Notes under the pieces: generated by a model
What the model saw: the letters and a program-made list of their open reading frames with translations, nothing else
Told to the model about the DNA's origin: nothing
Database searches by the model: none
Assembly (NCBI RefSeq): GCF_010183535.1
Contig: NC_071331.1
Coordinates: forward strand, 19,778,001-19,842,000
Origin: Caenorhabditis remanei
Lineage: Eukaryota > Nematoda > Chromadorea > Rhabditida > Rhabditidae
Length of the DNA stretch: 64,000 nucleotides
Direction: 5' to 3'
Made by a program: the position numbers and the translations under genes
In this document: positions 1 through 11,534 of the stretch, piece by piece
Position numbering within the stretch: position 1 is the first letter of the stretch
How the letters are laid out: each line of letters starts with the position of its first letter

Positions 1-206
1 GAATTTGAACGCATCGCCGATTCCTAAAACGATTTTTCTCAACAATTGTCTTTAAAACAGTAATTTTTTGAAGTCTCCCAATCAATTTCTACTGTTTCAA
101 GATGTTTTAATGTTTTGATCTTTTAACAATACATATAATTTCAGCACTAAAACAACAAGAAAACCATCCAAATCTATATTTAATTTACATTCTCACTGGT
201 TTGTCA

Positions 207-3200
207 TCACTTCTTTTTCCCCTTCTTCCCAATTGATTTCGTATCTCTCAACGTGTCATCTTCTTTCAGAATCTCCTTTTTCGCTTCCGTCATTTCACTG
301 AAAACATTCAATTTTGGCAAAATACACTATCCGCTTTAGAAAATCGGCTCCAGGACGTTTTGAAACCAGACACACGGTTTCGAAACGTCCCCCGGAGCCA
401 TAAACTCACGACTCCTTGGTCTTCGCCCCGTCTCCCTGCTCTTCCGTTTTCACAACTTCATCCTTCTCAATTTCCTTCGGTGTCACCTCATCGTCTTTGT
501 TGTCTCTTTGCTGAAACAACAAGAAATTTGAAGAATTTTTATAGGAGATACAGTTCTCACAACTGCGCTCCACCGAAATTCTCTTGAAAAATGTCTCTTT
601 TTTTTTTTGCGTCTCTCAATTTCGCCCACTATTTTCTTCGGTTTCGATAGAGCGCGGTTGTAAAAAGTGTGCCGTGATAATAACATACCGATTTTGCATC
701 CTTCCGAGTCGATTTGGTTTTCGGTGGTGCTGCTTCAGCGAGTTCCTGAAATTGAAGCTTTTTTTATTGACTGTTTCAGAAAATGTTCAGAAGAAAAAGT
801 TATCTTGAAGCAACGCTGGTTGTCTGCAAAAAAATTAACTTTTTCAGAAATTGCCAAAAATTCAGAACAGTAAAATTGATTTGATAATTCACGCCCATGA
901 TTCTTTTTCATTAAAAAAAAGAGAAAACTGATTTTAAAATGAAATTTAATGTTTCAAAATTAGTTACTAAAATGACCAAAATATTGATGCAAATGCTACT
1001 GGAAACACTTATAATTCTTACAATTTTTTCATTTTTCTGTTTCAAAAAACTTATTTTAAAACCATTTTTGTCTATTCAGTAATTATCTTCTCATGGAAAG
1101 AGCAAAAATGTAAAGTTTCATAATTTGACGCTCTTTCGAACATTCTATGTGCTAAAATTTCGTAAATTTCTATAGTTTCCTTTTTTCTGAGTTTATTCCA
1201 GGAAACTGCATTCGGTATGACGTTATTGCTCGGAAAATTCTTTTCAACAATTTTCACTGTTTCACTGAAACAGTAGATACATTTCAAACTGATTACTAAA
1301 ATCCATCACTGCTAGTAATCGGTGACTTAATTAAAATTCGAAATCATTAGACTGCAAAGATTTCAGAAAATTTACTGTTTCAGGAAATTCTCAAAATAGT
1401 TGACTAGCGAAAAACCACCATTTAAAGTACAGTGCCGGCCATAATCTTATTCCGATTTGGTTTTTCGGCCATAACTTTTTTCAAATTCGTCGGATTGACT
1501 TGAAACTTTGGGAAAACGTTTTTTTTGGAGTGTTCTCGTTGTATTTAAATGACATTCTGGGTGAAAAATCATGTTTCATAGATTTTATGCAAAATTGACA
1601 ACTTTTTTGTACGGACACTCCCTAGCGAGTTACATACCGATAAAGTAATTTCTCCTTCAAATCGACCAATTTCAGTGCAAAATAGTGCGATTTTTGAGAT
1701 TTCGTCTTAAAATGACCGTAACTCTCTAGGGAGTGTCCGTACAAAAAAGTTTTTAACTACAAAAATGAAGTTCTACCTTTTATCTGTATAATTCATTAAA
1801 AATCTACTTGATGGGACAATTGGTATAACCAGGATGCACTCTCAAAATTAGTCAGTGTTAACTAAAAACTTCCACAGTTTACAATCTTTTGGCCGGTACT
1901 GTAATTTAGAACTACCATCGAGATAGGAGTGTTACATAATTGTTTTCCACAGTTTTTTCATGATTTTTGCGAACTTTGATACAGTTTTCTACGAAAACAC
2001 GACTTTTACAGATGTTTTAAGTTCAAAACTGCATTTGTTAGTACTTCCCAACTTTAATAGCTCGGCAGATATGGGTAACAAGTCAAGAGTAGTGGTCCGG
2101 TAGTCAAAAAATAAACATCAAGACTGTTATCATCAGAAAACTTTCATAAACACTAATTATACACTCTATTTTTGTTACACCGGTCATGGAAACAAAAATA
2201 AGCGATTTTTCGAATTTTCGTGATTTTTGAAAATTTTGCATAAAATCTATGAAACATAATTTTTCACCCAGAATGTCATTTAAATACAACGAAAACTCAA
2301 CAATAAACGTTTTCCCAAAGTTTCTAGTCAATCCGACGAATTTGAAAAAAGTTATGGCCGAAAAACCAAATCGGAATAAGATTATGGCCGGCACTGTACG
2401 TTTTTTGGGTTGTGTCTGAATTTATTCTGTTTCATAAAACTTATTTTAAAAAGTCTGTTTTGTTAGAACCCGGTATTTCGTGGAAAGGGAAACAATACAT
2501 ACTGAGAATTTTTTTGAACTCTAAATATTATTTAAAAAATTCCTTGTTTCAAGTTCAGTACAAAATGAAAACCTACGTTGTGTTCTCTATCTAGTCTATA
2601 AGTTTTTAGCTCTCCAAAATGTAGAATTTTTAACTTTTTTCCCTTTTTTCCCTGTTTCAGAATTAATAGATAAATTTCCGAATGATGAGCAAAAATAGTT
2701 TCTTGGACATAACTTTCGCACACAATTTTCTTCGGTTACGGTAGAGCGCGATTGTAAGAAGCGTGCCGTAACAGAGAAGATGAAAAAGAGGGAGACGCAG
2801 AGCAGCGAGACTGTATGTTCAGTCCCTCATATCTCATCAACCAAGCATGCTATCAAAAAGTTATCAACTAATAAAATGAAGAAAATTTTCAGCTCTATAT
2901 TTTACTAATTAAAATTTTTTTCCTATCACCTCAACTTCAAGAGATAATAAATGTTAAAGTAAAGTGAAACGCAGAGAAACGAGACAGTCTCGTTTCTCTG
3001 CGTCTCTTCTGTAATCTCTCACCTTCTTCTCCTTATTTTTCTCCTCACTATCCTCTTTCACCTCTTCCTTCTGTCCTCCTCCATCTCCTCCAGCCCCTCC
3101 TCCAGATTCCTTTTTCACGTGCTCCTTTGACTTTTTCTTCACTTCTTCCTTCTTCTCCGGCTCCTCCTTTTTCACAGTTTCCTTTTCTGGTTTGTTCTCT

Positions 3201-3776
3201 TCTTTTACCACTTTTTCCTCTCCACCACCTCCTTCATTCTTATTATTACTCTCTACTTTATTATTTTCATCTTTTTCATTTTTCGGTGTCTGTTGGGTAG
3301 GAGTCTCTGTTGGATTTGGTGGGGTAACCTGGAAATGGAATAGGAATAAAATATTCAGATTCAGGAGGCTGAGACGGTTTGAATGAGTATAACCATGCCC
3401 TATTTATATTCATTTTGGTGTTTTGACCTTCGAGTTCGGTGGAGCGACCTTACCATATACTATTCAAAGTATCATAACTCCCTCAGTTTTTGTCCAAATT
3501 TTATGAAACTTAGATTTTCGGAATCAGCGTGAAAATTGGGTTCGAACGAGTATAATCACGCCCTATTTTATGATTTTTTTAAAGTTTTGACCTACGAGTC
3601 CAGTAGAGCGCACTTACCGTTCCGGGGTGTGGTGGCGCCTTCTCGCCCGTTGAAATCGCCGACATTTTCGCTTTGTTCGACGAGTTGTTCTTCGCTTTTT
3701 TTGATTTGTTGCAAATTGGCACAATGAAAACGGCAGAAATGAGCGAGAAACCGATGACAACGATGATGTGGATCAT
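207..3776 (-). CDS. N-anchored Lys/Glu-rich protein, copy 1 (5 exons)
   Basis: I do not recognise the family. Exons on the minus strand are 3776-3618, 3328-3023, 745-689, 510-410 and 297-207, giving about 237 aa. All junctions are GT/TTTCAG and the phases agree. Residues 1-20 start MIHIIVVIGFSLIS and form one hydrophobic segment (signal anchor or single-pass membrane helix), followed at once by basic KSKKAK. The rest is low complexity: a Pro/Thr stretch, runs of Lys and Glu, a short Gly-rich patch (GGGAGGDGGG), then a charged tail ending GKKGKKK. The expected topology is a membrane-tethered charged cytoplasmic tail; this is inference. Intron 2 is 2.3 kb because it holds a Tc1-like element that is absent from the paralogue at 6850-9133. 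The start is the first ATG before the hydrophobic segment and is shared by both copies. Confidence 0.72.
545..690. repeat. Dispersed MITE remnant, GCGCGGTTGTAAGAA family
   Basis: One arm reads AGTTCTCACAACTGCGCTCC and the other AGAGCGCGGTTGTAAAAAGT, joined by a segment containing TTGAAAAATGT and CAATTTCGC. The same palindromic unit recurs at about 7405-7550, 18496-18625 and 19280-19510, with a partial copy at 2705-2775. It lies in intron 3 of the flanking gene. Relatives of its core (TTAGAGCGCGCTTGCA) occur at 4110, 9460, 16533 and 17990. Confidence 0.6.
1430..2396. mobile_element. Non-autonomous Tc1-like element
   Basis: Both ends read CAGTGCCGGCCATAATCTTA inwards, and the inverted repeats continue with few mismatches for about 180 bp. 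A TA dinucleotide flanks each end (1428-1429 and 2397-2398), as in Tc1/mariner insertion. The terminal CAGTGCYGGCC resembles the ends of C. elegans Tc1. No transposase reading frame is present. A second outward-facing end-like sequence (GGCCGGTACTG followed by TA, near 1891-1903) and an internal inverted repeat (1613-1638 against 1720-1745) suggest a composite or nested structure. It occupies intron 2 of the minus-strand gene and is missing from the paralogous intron. Confidence 0.8.
2969..3003. repeat. Perfect hairpin next to 5' splice site (copy 1)
   Basis: Seventeen-base perfect arms (ACGCAGAGAAACGAGAC and its complement) are separated by one base. On the minus strand this lies about 20 nt downstream of the exon 2 donor at 3021-3022. 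The paralogous gene has the same hairpin at 8329-8371. Confidence 0.8.
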
Positions 3777-4563
3777 TGTTTTTTGAGTTGTATTACTTGC
3801 TCTTTGATTGGCAAATCTGGAAGTTTTAGACGTTTTTCTGGTCGTTTTGAGCTGAAAATCTGAAAATTTGGGTGAAAACTGGCCAAGTTATGAAAGTTTT
3901 GAAAATTTTCGCAGTTTTCAAAAAAATCACATTCATAAAAACATGTCTAACTTTGTCAGTTTTTATCCAATCTTTACAAATTTAATATTTTCAGAATCTA
4001 CACGTTTTCGCGGTTCTAACGACTATACTCATGACGTACTTGACATAAAACACCGGGATTTCGGAGCATCGTAGTTTTTCGAAGAATCCCCCAACTCCCG
4101 GAGTTTCTCATTAGAGCGCGCATGCACCCAACCTAAATTGAACTGAAGTGTCAATTCTTCAAAAAAGAACAATGAGATTTGAAATAGAAATAAATAAATT
4201 TACAAAAAACTTTTGCAACACCAACAAATCAAGCTATGGACTAAAATTTAAGTATTACTAAAAAATTGAAACAGTAGGTGTTCAAACAGAATTTAAAATA
4301 TTCACATGATATTCATTCTTCTGCAGTAGTTTTGAAACGGCTTTCATCAGAGTTTCAGTCAGACAACTACTGTTTGAAGCAATTTTCTCGGTTTCTGAGA
4401 GGTATTTCTCTCAAAGTTAAAAATCCGTTTTTGTTTTTTTTAGTTTCTGCTTCATTGTCTTTGAAATAAAAAACGTGTATTTTCCCTCTTAGCTTTCTTT
4501 TCAGGTGATAAACTCAGCGACATTAAGATTCAGGTGTCGAATCTCAAAATCGGAAGTCGACAG

Positions 4564-5973
4564 ATGAATATTCTTATTCCCTCACTTCCTTCTTTTTCAC
4601 AACATTCACAGACTTCACTTCTGCAAACAATGATGTTAGCAGAACTCGATTTCTTCAAAACCTGCCTCCATACAATCACCGTTATTGCTTTCCCACTACA
4701 CGTGCTCGGCTGTTACTGTATTTTATTCAAGACCCCAAATACACCGAGTTCCGTGAAATGGCCACTATTCAATCTTCACTTTTGGTCTATGCTGTTTGAT
4801 TGGTCGATCACTATTCTGACAGTTCCCGTATTATTGTTTCCAGCGTTGGCTGGATGCCCAGCGGGTGTTCTCACCATATTGTTTAATGTTCCTGCTGTTG
4901 TACAAACTTATTCGGTGTTGACCATGTGTATCGGTGAGTCAGTGTGAACGCTGAGGAAAAAACGATCATTTCAGTGTTGCCCACTGCGATAATTTCTGTA
5001 ATCGAAAATCGTTATTATCAGTTGTACGCGAAAAACTCAAGGTGGAGTTATTATCGAAAAGTGTTATATGCCATTAACTATTTCCTATCTTTTTCGTTTT
5101 GTATTCCATCGGTTTTGACGGTTCCCGAACAATCAGAAGCATTGAAAATAGTTTATCAAGTGCGATCGCACCTGGAAATTTTTTAAAAATCCACAAAAAA
5201 TTTCAGCAAATACCAAATCTACCCGACGAAATTCGATCCTTGCCAATTTTCGTGTTCGCGACTGACTACCGCTACTTTATACCTGCATTTTATTTTATGT
5301 GCGCCTTATGTTTAACAGAAGCTATTATTTTTGTAGTTCTACTTTATCGCAACATGAAGCACACCTTTGCGAGGTCACGAAGTACTGTAGAACTTCAGAA
5401 AAAGTTCATGAACGCTATATATTCTCAGGTGGGGGACCAGTTATCGTTCACAAATCACAATAACCGTATTATAACGGCATGCCGTTACTGTTTTCAACTA
5501 GCTCCATGAGAAATTTTGTGGTTTCAGAAACTCATTAAGTTTGAACGTAAAAAGTATTTTGGACGTTCTATTTGTATAAATGGGATGCCGTTCTATTACA
5601 GGTCCTCTTGTAATACAGCATTCTCAATATTTGTACTCAGATCGTTGTCTTTTCATTCCATCTTGTTCTTCCCGCATTTTATATATTATTCTCCGTATTA
5701 CTTGACTATTACAATCAATCTGGTAACAGCATGATATTCATTTTGACTGGGTTGCATGGTATCAGCTCTACAGTAATCATGCTATGGGCTCATAAACCTT
5801 ATCGATTGGCTTGTGTTGACTTGTGGCGGAATTGTCGATCACTTTTCAAATCACAGGTGCATCGCGGACTATCCGTTACGGATGTATCGCAAGACGCGTA
5901 CGGTCCGCGTAGGAATTATATGTGGGTCCGTATGCGATCAGTTACGGATCGGTTATCGAACGGATTGATGTAA
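4564..5973 (+). CDS. Serpentine chemoreceptor, srh class
   Basis: Exons 4564-4933, 4975-5159, 5207-5428 and 5641-5973 join in frame to about 369 aa. Family signatures of nematode class H receptors are visible in order: LHVLGCYCILFKTP at the end of TM1, SSVKWPLFNLHFWS, DWSITILTVPVLLFPALAG for TM2-3, ENRYYQLY after TM3, QKKFMNAIYSQ before TM6, and GLHGISSTVIMLWAHKPYR in TM7. These receptors act in the cilia of chemosensory neurons in well-studied relatives; the ligand cannot be inferred. ATG at 4564 is the first in-frame ATG; a later one (MMLAELDFF) would give a more usual N-terminus. The gene sits between two tandem copies of an unrelated minus-strand gene. Intron 3 holds a TAACGGCATGCCGTTA palindrome. 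Confidence 0.85.
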
Positions 5974-6849
5974 CGGCGAACGTTTGCTTCTATTTTGTTC
6001 CCAACTAAACTAACGTTTTTCCTGTTGTACCATATAAATGGATATTTTATTATATTTATTCTGACATTGCAGATATTATTCTTATATATAAAAGACAATT
6101 GAGAGTTGTTCTGTTTGTCTGACTAGGGAAGATCATGAAATCAGTCTGGAGATATGGGCCGTGATCTATATAGCTGGAAAGCTGGAAAAACGCTGGTTCC
6201 AGATGTATATTAGGTTTTTGCCCTCGCGGCCTAGTATTCGAGAAAAACGAGGTCAAACTTTGGACCTCTGGCAAGTCATTACCTTTCTGACGAGTGAAAA
6301 ATATCGGCAGCGTGGCGCAGGTGGAAGTGATCCTTTTTTCTTCTTTTTTTCATAAGACTGATTGATTCACATGTTCCGGATGAAAATGTAATTTTTAGTG
6401 CGCGTTACCGATAAATTGGTGAGTTTTGTGTCTCGATATGCTGTGAGCTGGTTGAAATCCCCAATTCTTAATATGAATCATCAAATTTTGGAAACAAATT
6501 GTTTCTACTGTTTCAGAAAATTGTTTTTTTGTGTTTCTAAAACGGGGTAACACTTGAAACATTTTCCAGTTTCCAAACTTTCCCGTCTCCAATTTCTGAA
6601 ACGACCTGAGATAGTTTTTAGGGAATGTACTAATCGGATGAATGTACCTCCAATTCCTCAAACGACTCCTCCCAACAATAGTCTGTGAAGGAGTTTTTTT
6701 GAAGTCTTAAAATAAGTTTCTACTGTTTCAAGATGTTCTAGCATCTTTCCTCTTGACAATACAGACACTTTCAATAACAACGAAAATCCCAGAAATCCCA
6801 GAAAACCATCCAAATCTTTATTTAATTAACATTCTGGTCTGTCAAATGT
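5974..6849. other. Intergenic, repeat-bearing
   Basis: No gene is seen. Positions 6120-6300 (GACTAGGGAAGATCATGAAA onwards) are similar to the arm of the hairpin element at 27175-27460. From about 6640 the sequence becomes similar to window positions 15-180, marking the 3' edge of the tandem gene duplication. Confidence 0.55.
6818..6823 (-). terminator. Poly(A) signal AATAAA of the copy 2 gene
   Basis: AATAAA on the minus strand lies 27 nt past the stop codon at 6850. Copy 1 has ATTAAA at the matching place. Confidence 0.5.
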
Positions 6850-9133
6850 TCACTTCTTTTTCCCTTTCTTCCCAATTGATTTCGTATCTCTCAACGTGTC
6901 ATCTTCTTTCAGAATCTCCTTTTTCGCTTCTGTCATTTCACTGAAACATTCAATTTTGACACAAAATATAATATCCCTTTTAGAAACTGGGCTCCGGGAC
7001 GTTTCGACACCAAACGCGAAACGGATCACCATATTTTTTACAGATTTTTTTCACGCACGATTTCAGAATGTCTTGGTTTCAAAGCGTCCCCCGGAGCCAT
7101 AAACTTACGACTCCTTGGTCTTTGCTCCATCTCCCTGCTCCTCTGTTTTCACTACTTCTCCTCCATCCTTCTCGATTTCCTTCGGTGTCACTTCATCGTC
7201 TTTGTTGTCTCTTTGCTGAAAAAGAAACAAAATTTTAAAAATGTTAATAAGAGATACGTCACATACCGATTTTGCATCCTTTCGAGTCGATTTGGTTTTT
7301 GGTGGTGCTGCTTCAGCGGGTTCCTGAAATTGAGTTTTTTTAATTGACTGTTTCAGAAAATGTTCAGAAGAATTTGGTTATCTTGAAACAACGCTGGATA
7401 CTTTGTAACATTAGCACGGCACGCTTCTTACAACCGCGCTCTACCGAAACTGAAGAAAATTGTGTTTGAAATTAAGAGAATCAGAGAAAAAAAATTTTCA
7501 AGGGCATTCCGTTAGAGCGTAGTTGTAAGAACTGTGGCGAGCTAAAATGCAAATAAAAAATCCTGTTTCAGAAATTGCGAAAAACTAAGAACAGTAAGAC
7601 TGCTTTGATAATCGATATCCATTCTGTTAACTCATGAAACTGCTTTATTACCAGGAAAAACTGGTTTCAAAATAAGTTAGCAAAGTGACCAAAACATTGA
7701 TGCAAATGCTTCTAAAAACGTTTGTAATTCTTACAATTTTTTCTTCTTACTGTTTCGAAAAACTTCCTTTTTTACCGTTTTTTCTCAGTAATAATCGCTT
7801 CATAATTATGACCATCTTTTTTGTAAATTCTAGGCGCTAGAATTTTGTAAATTTCTGTAGTTTATTGTTAGAAAGAGAACTATTGCTCGAAAATTTTTCC
7901 TGAACAATTTTCACTGTTTCACTGAAACAGTAGATAAATTTCCAACTGATTATTATAATTCATCGTTGCCAATAATCGGTACCTTAATAAAAATTTGAAA
8001 TCATTAGGCTGTAGAAAATATAGAACATTTACTGTTTCAGAAAATTCTCGGAAAATTTGGCTAGTCAAACGCTAATTTTGCCTCCGTCATTGCCTCCTCT
8101 TTCCAAAATGCTCAATTTCTAACTTTTTTTCACTGTTTCAGAAACAATGGATACATTTCAGAGTGGTTAGCAGAAATCGTTCGAATCTAATTAAACATAC
8201 ACGCTACCAAAAAATTGTCAACTAACAAAATGAAGAAAATGTTCTGCTCTACATTTTATCAATTTAAAAATTTTCCCTATCACCTCAACTTCACGAGATA
8301 GCCGATGTTAAAGTACGCAGAGAAAACAAGAGACGCAGAGAAACGAGACAGTCTCGTTTCTCTGCGTCTCTCACTCACCTTCTTCTCTTTATTCTTCTCA
8401 TCACTAGCCTCTTTCACCTCTTCCTTCTGTCCTCCTCCATCTCCTCCAGCCCCTCCTCCAGATTCCTTTTTCACGTGCTCTTTCGACTTTTTCTTCGCTT
8501 CTTCCTTCTTCTCCGGTTCCTCCTTTTTCACTGTTTCCTTCTCCGCTTTGTTTTCTTCTTTTACCACTTTTTCCTCACCACCACCTCCTTCGTTCTTATT
8601 ATTACTCTCAACTTTATTATTTTCATCTTTTTCATTTTTCGGTGTTTGTTGGGTAGGAGTGTCTGTTGGAATTGGTGGGGTGACCTGGAAATGGAATAGG
8701 AATGAAATATTCAGATTTAGGAGGCTGAGACGGTTTGAATAAGTATAATCATGCCCTATTTATATTCATTTTTGAGTTTTGATCTACGAGTTCGGTGGAG
8801 CACACTTACCACATACATTCAAAATGTCATAACTCCCTCAGTTTTTGTCCAAATTTTATGAAACTTGGATTCTCGGAATCAGCGTGAAAATTGGGTTCGA
8901 ACGAGTATAATCACGCCCTATTTTATGATTTTTTAAAGTTTTGCTCTTCGAGTCCAGTAGAGCGCACCTACCGTTCCGGGGGGTGGTGGCGGCGCCTTCT
9001 CGCCCGTCGAAATCGCCGACATTTTCGCTTTGTTCGACGAGTTGTTTTTCGCTTTTTTCGATTTGTTGCACATTGGCACAATAAAAACGACAGAAATGAG
9101 CGAGAAACCGATGACAACGATGATGTGGATCAT
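6850..9133 (-). CDS. N-anchored Lys/Glu-rich protein, copy 2 (5 exons)
   Basis: This is the paralogue of the gene at 207-3776. Exons 9133-8972, 8684-8379, 7323-7267, 7215-7109 and 6940-6850 join in frame to about 240 aa. It has the same N-terminal hydrophobic anchor (MIHIIVVIGFSLIS), followed by KSKKAKNNSSNKAK, a Pro/Thr linker, long Lys/Glu repeats and the GGGAGGDGGG patch. Small in-frame differences include a longer PPPPP run at the end of exon 1 and an extra Gly-Gly pair in exon 4. Every exon keeps the reading frame in both copies, which suggests both are still under selection as proteins. Intron 2 is only 1.05 kb because it lacks the Tc1-like insertion. Homology between the copies extends into upstream sequence to about 9487. 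Confidence 0.72.
7405..7550. repeat. Dispersed MITE copy, GCGCGGTTGTAAGAA family
   Basis: It begins TTAGCACGGCACGCTTCTTA and carries CAACCGCGCTCTACCGAAAC. The opposite arm TTAGAGCGTAGTTGTAAGAA lies near 7512-7531. It is in intron 2 of the copy 2 gene and is the same family as 545-690. Confidence 0.6.
8329..8371. repeat. Perfect hairpin next to 5' splice site (copy 2)
   Basis: Twenty-one-base perfect arms surround a single-base loop at 8350, just downstream (minus strand) of the exon 2 donor at 8377-8378. It is longer than the arms of the copy 1 hairpin. Confidence 0.85.
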
Positions 9134-9487
9134 TGTTTTTTGAGTTGTATTACTTGCTCTCTAATTGGCAAATCTGCAAGTTTAAGACGTTTTTCTGGTC
9201 ATTTTAAGCTAAAAATCTGAAAATTTGGGTGAAAACTGAGCGAGTTATGAAAGTTTGAAATTTTTCGAATTTTTATAGAAAATCACTTTCAGAAAAACTT
9301 GTGTAACTTTGCCAGTTTTTATCCAATCTTTTCAAATTTTAAATTTTCAGAATCTGCACGTTTTAACGACTATACTCTTGCCCGCCTTGACTCAAAAACA
9401 CCGGGATTTCGGAGCATCGTAGCATCCCACCTCCCCCTTTATCTTGGAAGATTCTCATTAGAGCGCGCTTGCACCCCACCTAAATTC

Positions 9488-10422
9488 AACTTACGATTTG
9501 CAACAGTACCTTGTCAACAGAAATTCGATACTGATCGAAACATTAAAATGAATTTTTTTCGAGAAAATGGGGAATAGGGATTACGGTAGGTTAAGGGGCG
9601 GAGTTTGGGGCACGCGGGAATTTTTTTCTGTTGAAATTTACTTTTTTTAAACAATTTTTCCAAAGCTTAAATGAAATCTCACAGGGTCTCGGGATGAGTA
9701 GTGAAAATAAACGCGCTCCGCTGAAATCAGCTAAAATTTTAGCGCGAAATTCGAAATAAATTTTTTATTTAAAATTTATATATTTTTTTTTAATAGAATT
9801 GATCTCGAAATGATGCGAGACAGTCGAAAAACTGGCCAAAAATTCGGGAAAACTGACATAAATCGGCTCAAAGATTGGTCGATTAGGCTGCGTATCAAAA
9901 TGCCACAGTGAAACAGCGAATTGCAAAAACTAAAATTTGAATTTGCCGCCAATGTCTAGTGGAGCGGATTCGATTTCACTACTCACGCCTAGACCCTGTG
10001 AAATCTGACGTGTCTTTCGCTTTTTTGTGTTTGATTTTTGTCTATTTTGACATAATTTTTAAACGAACTTGTCCCAAATTTACGAAGAATTACTGCAGAA
10101 TTTTATTTTTGTCTTATTTTTCGCAAAAAAACATTACATTTTCTCTGAAAATCGCTTTTTAAACTCTCTGAAATAATTTTTATGGAATTGAACAAAGTTT
10201 AAATAACCGCGCAAATGAATTCTCATTAGCGCGCGTTTGCAGATTGTTCTGGAAACATTTATGTTTTTTGTTTTTCCAAAATTGTTGTTTTTTCCTAATT
10301 TTCTCGCTTATAATCCGTTTTTCAATCGATTTTTGTCTGAAAATTTTTGATTTATTCGTTCTAGAAACATTTTGTTTTTAATTCTTAAGGCTTTGTGCTG
10401 TAAATATTGATTTATTTCAGAA
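9488..10422. other. Intergenic with an inverted-repeat element
   Basis: No gene is seen. An inverted repeat of roughly 45 bp per arm is present: about 9672-9720 (contains CACAGGGTCTCGGGATGAGT and CGCGCTCCGCTG) against about 9955-10005 (CTACTCACGCCTAGACCCTG). This looks like a MITE of roughly 330 bp. Positions 10409-10420 end in TTATTTCAG, 2 nt before the ATG at 10423, which could be a trans-splice acceptor. Confidence 0.5.
10410..10422 (+). promoter_or_regulatory. Possible spliced-leader acceptor
   Basis: TTTATTTCAG ends two bases before the ATG of the PCNA-like gene. It matches the nematode 3' splice consensus with no upstream exon apparent. This is inference only. Confidence 0.35.
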
Positions 10423-11534
10423 ATGTTCGAAGCGAAGTTTCGAAATCTCGCGATTTTTAGACAGCTCATCAACACCGTGGATGTAAGTGAAAAAATCGGA
10501 ATATTCCCGTTTCAAAACGTATTTTTTTCAGAAGACTGTGAATCTTTTGAATTTCTCATGCGACATCAATGGGATGAGTATGGAATCAATGAATGGAGCC
10601 AAATGTATCTACATCTCCATGTTTTGGCCAGTAAGCAATTAATTTTATAGTTTTTTTTTCCATAATTTTAACTTTCAGAAATCGGAATTTCAAAAGTACT
10701 TTTGCGACAAAAAGACCGGCTGGACGATCGACGCGAAAATTCTCTCAAAGACCCTGAAAATGAGTGAATTAGACAGCGAGACTTGTATTCTAAAGGTGAG
10801 TTTTACTCGGGAAATCTGGGCTATTGACCTATTCACGAACAATAACTTGTGATATTTAATACATTAGTATGAATTGTCATAAAATTTATTTTATAGCACA
10901 AGTTTTTGTTTGTCAACACGCCTATTATCATTTTGAAACAAAAACTGCGTATTTAAAATTTAAATAGGTCAAAAAATCAATAACTGTTCAAGATTCTATC
11001 GAAAATTTACTTTTTTTTCAGCTCACCGACGACAACCCCGACGAAATTCTGGTCGAATTCAACAATGCCCAATCCGGTTTGGTTAGAAAAGTTTACATGA
11101 AACTTATGGAGCACGAAGATATCTATTTCCCCGCATTCTCCAATGTCGACATCAAATTCATAATTGATTCGAAGGATTTTCAACAAGAGATTGCCAAGAT
11201 GATTTCATGCAAAAAAGTGCAGATTCAGGCGACAGAAAATTCGGTGATTTTCAAAGGGAAAACTGATCTACAGAGAATCCACATCGAGTTTCCATTACAC
11301 TCAAATCACAACAATGATACGTCGTTGGAAGTCATGGATTCCTATTTCAGAGATAATAACTCAGTTTTCTTGAGAAAGATGGTTACGAAAGCGAGTAAAA
11401 TGAGTGGAAGAAGTGAGACGGTCGAGTTGAAATTTCTGAATGGAATCTGTTGTGTCGAGTATAAGATCAGAGATAATGGACACATTCGATTCTTTTTGGC
11501 ACCGGTAGTCGATGGCGCATCGATGCATCAATAA
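10423..11534 (+). CDS. Divergent PCNA (sliding clamp) paralogue
   Basis: Exons 10423-10482, 10532-10630, 10679-10795 and 11022-11534 join in frame to 262 aa, the usual PCNA length. The N-terminus MFEAKF, the TYRCD-like KYFCDKKTG strand, the linker entry YMKLMEHE and the C-terminal VEYKIRDNGHIRFFLAP all match the PCNA fold and its order. PCNA forms a ring-shaped trimer on DNA and tethers polymerases and repair proteins. Several functional residues differ: residue 164, the Lys that is ubiquitinated and SUMOylated in PCNA, is Glu here (ATENSVIF); the QSMDSSH pocket is ESMNGAK; the interdomain connector is one residue shorter; and the acidic tail is replaced by GASMHQ. It is therefore probably a paralogue and not the main replication clamp. 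The 9-1-1 subunits do not share the MFEA start. Same strand as the next two genes. Confidence 0.88.

Noticed and set aside
8305..8742. 145-codon plus-strand frame rich in Phe/Ser
   Set aside because: Antisense shadow of the Lys/Glu-rich exon 2 of the minus-strand gene, which has supporting splice sites and a paralogue.
10423..11534. Reading the clamp gene as hus-1 or another 9-1-1 subunit
   Set aside because: The MFEA start, the YMKLM linker entry and the EYKI...FFLAP C-terminus are PCNA features; length is also that of PCNA.
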